Assembly (NCBI GenBank): GCA_047637355.1
Contig: JBLIKA010000157.1
Span: forward strand, 1-5,632
DNA: 5,632 nt
Direction: 5' to 3'
From: Glaciecola sp047637355
GTDB taxonomy: Bacteria > Pseudomonadota > Gammaproteobacteria > Enterobacterales > Alteromonadaceae
Within the stretch, counting starts at the first letter, position 1. Every line of letters begins with the position of its first letter. The notes below the pieces were generated by a model. It did not search any database and was not told where the DNA came from. It was given only the letters and a program-made list of their open reading frames with translations. Below are positions 5,627 to 5,632 of the stretch, piece by piece. The translations under genes and the position numbers were made by a program.

Positions 5627-5632
5627 AATTAG

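Larger units (their letters stand above)
5205..5632. other. Long AT-rich stretch without a convincing gene
   Basis: No frame here supports a recognisable protein. Short starts with nearby purine-rich sequence exist, such as ATG 5238 (7 codons, 13 nt after AAGGAG at 5219-5224), but all close within about 30 codons. The stretch is rich in dyads: ATCTTTA-A-TAAAGAT (5204-5218), TTAGTC-CATT-GACTAA (5258-5273), the perfect 12-bp palindrome ATTATTAATAAT (5500-5511) and GTTAAT-N6-ATTAAC (5554-5571). None is followed by a T-run that would make it a clear terminator. It most likely serves as the upstream regulatory region of a plus-strand gene beginning past 5632. Confidence 0.5.

Noticed and set aside
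1..5632. A novel multi-gene system, mobile element, prophage or CRISPR
   Set aside because: The recognisable genes are conserved housekeeping genes in their ancestral order, and no transposase, integrase, terminal repeats or spacer array is seen.

Overview
This window looks like chromosomal core sequence from a marine-type gammaproteobacterium, most likely an Alteromonadales member (Glaciecola/Alteromonas-like). That placement is inferred from protein resemblance, fairly low GC and gene order, not from any search. The order purL, then a divergent mltF, then a convergent tadA is the same as I recall from Escherichia coli, so this is a conserved neighbourhood rather than an island.

Layout: positions 1-2387 (minus) hold the first 795 residues of PurL, the FGAM synthetase of purine biosynthesis; its C-terminal third lies beyond the left edge. 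A 147-bp divergent intergenic region carries a good sigma70-type promoter for purL and a ribosome-binding sequence that fits no visible start. Positions 2535-4121 (plus) encode MltF, a lytic transglycosylase with an ABC-type solute-binding domain, here with a lipoprotein-like signal peptide and an acidic C-terminal tail. Positions 4122-4341 are non-coding and rich in inverted repeats. A 50-codon, strongly basic, unrecognised ORF at 4342-4494 (plus) ends one base from the end of tadA. tadA (4496-5077, minus) encodes the tRNA adenosine deaminase. Its best terminator lies inside the small ORF, so the tadA transcript should run antisense across that ORF. A good tadA promoter overlaps a 12-bp tandem repeat. 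Positions 5205-5632 contain no convincing gene but several dyads, and end in a Shine-Dalgarno sequence for a gene that probably starts just past the right edge.

The three main genes are functionally independent housekeeping genes (purine synthesis, murein turnover, tRNA wobble modification). I see no mobile element, CRISPR array, tRNA, rRNA or defence system. The points most worth a second look are the small basic ORF with its antisense arrangement, the 12-bp repeat over the tadA promoter, and the unclear translation starts of mltF and tadA.
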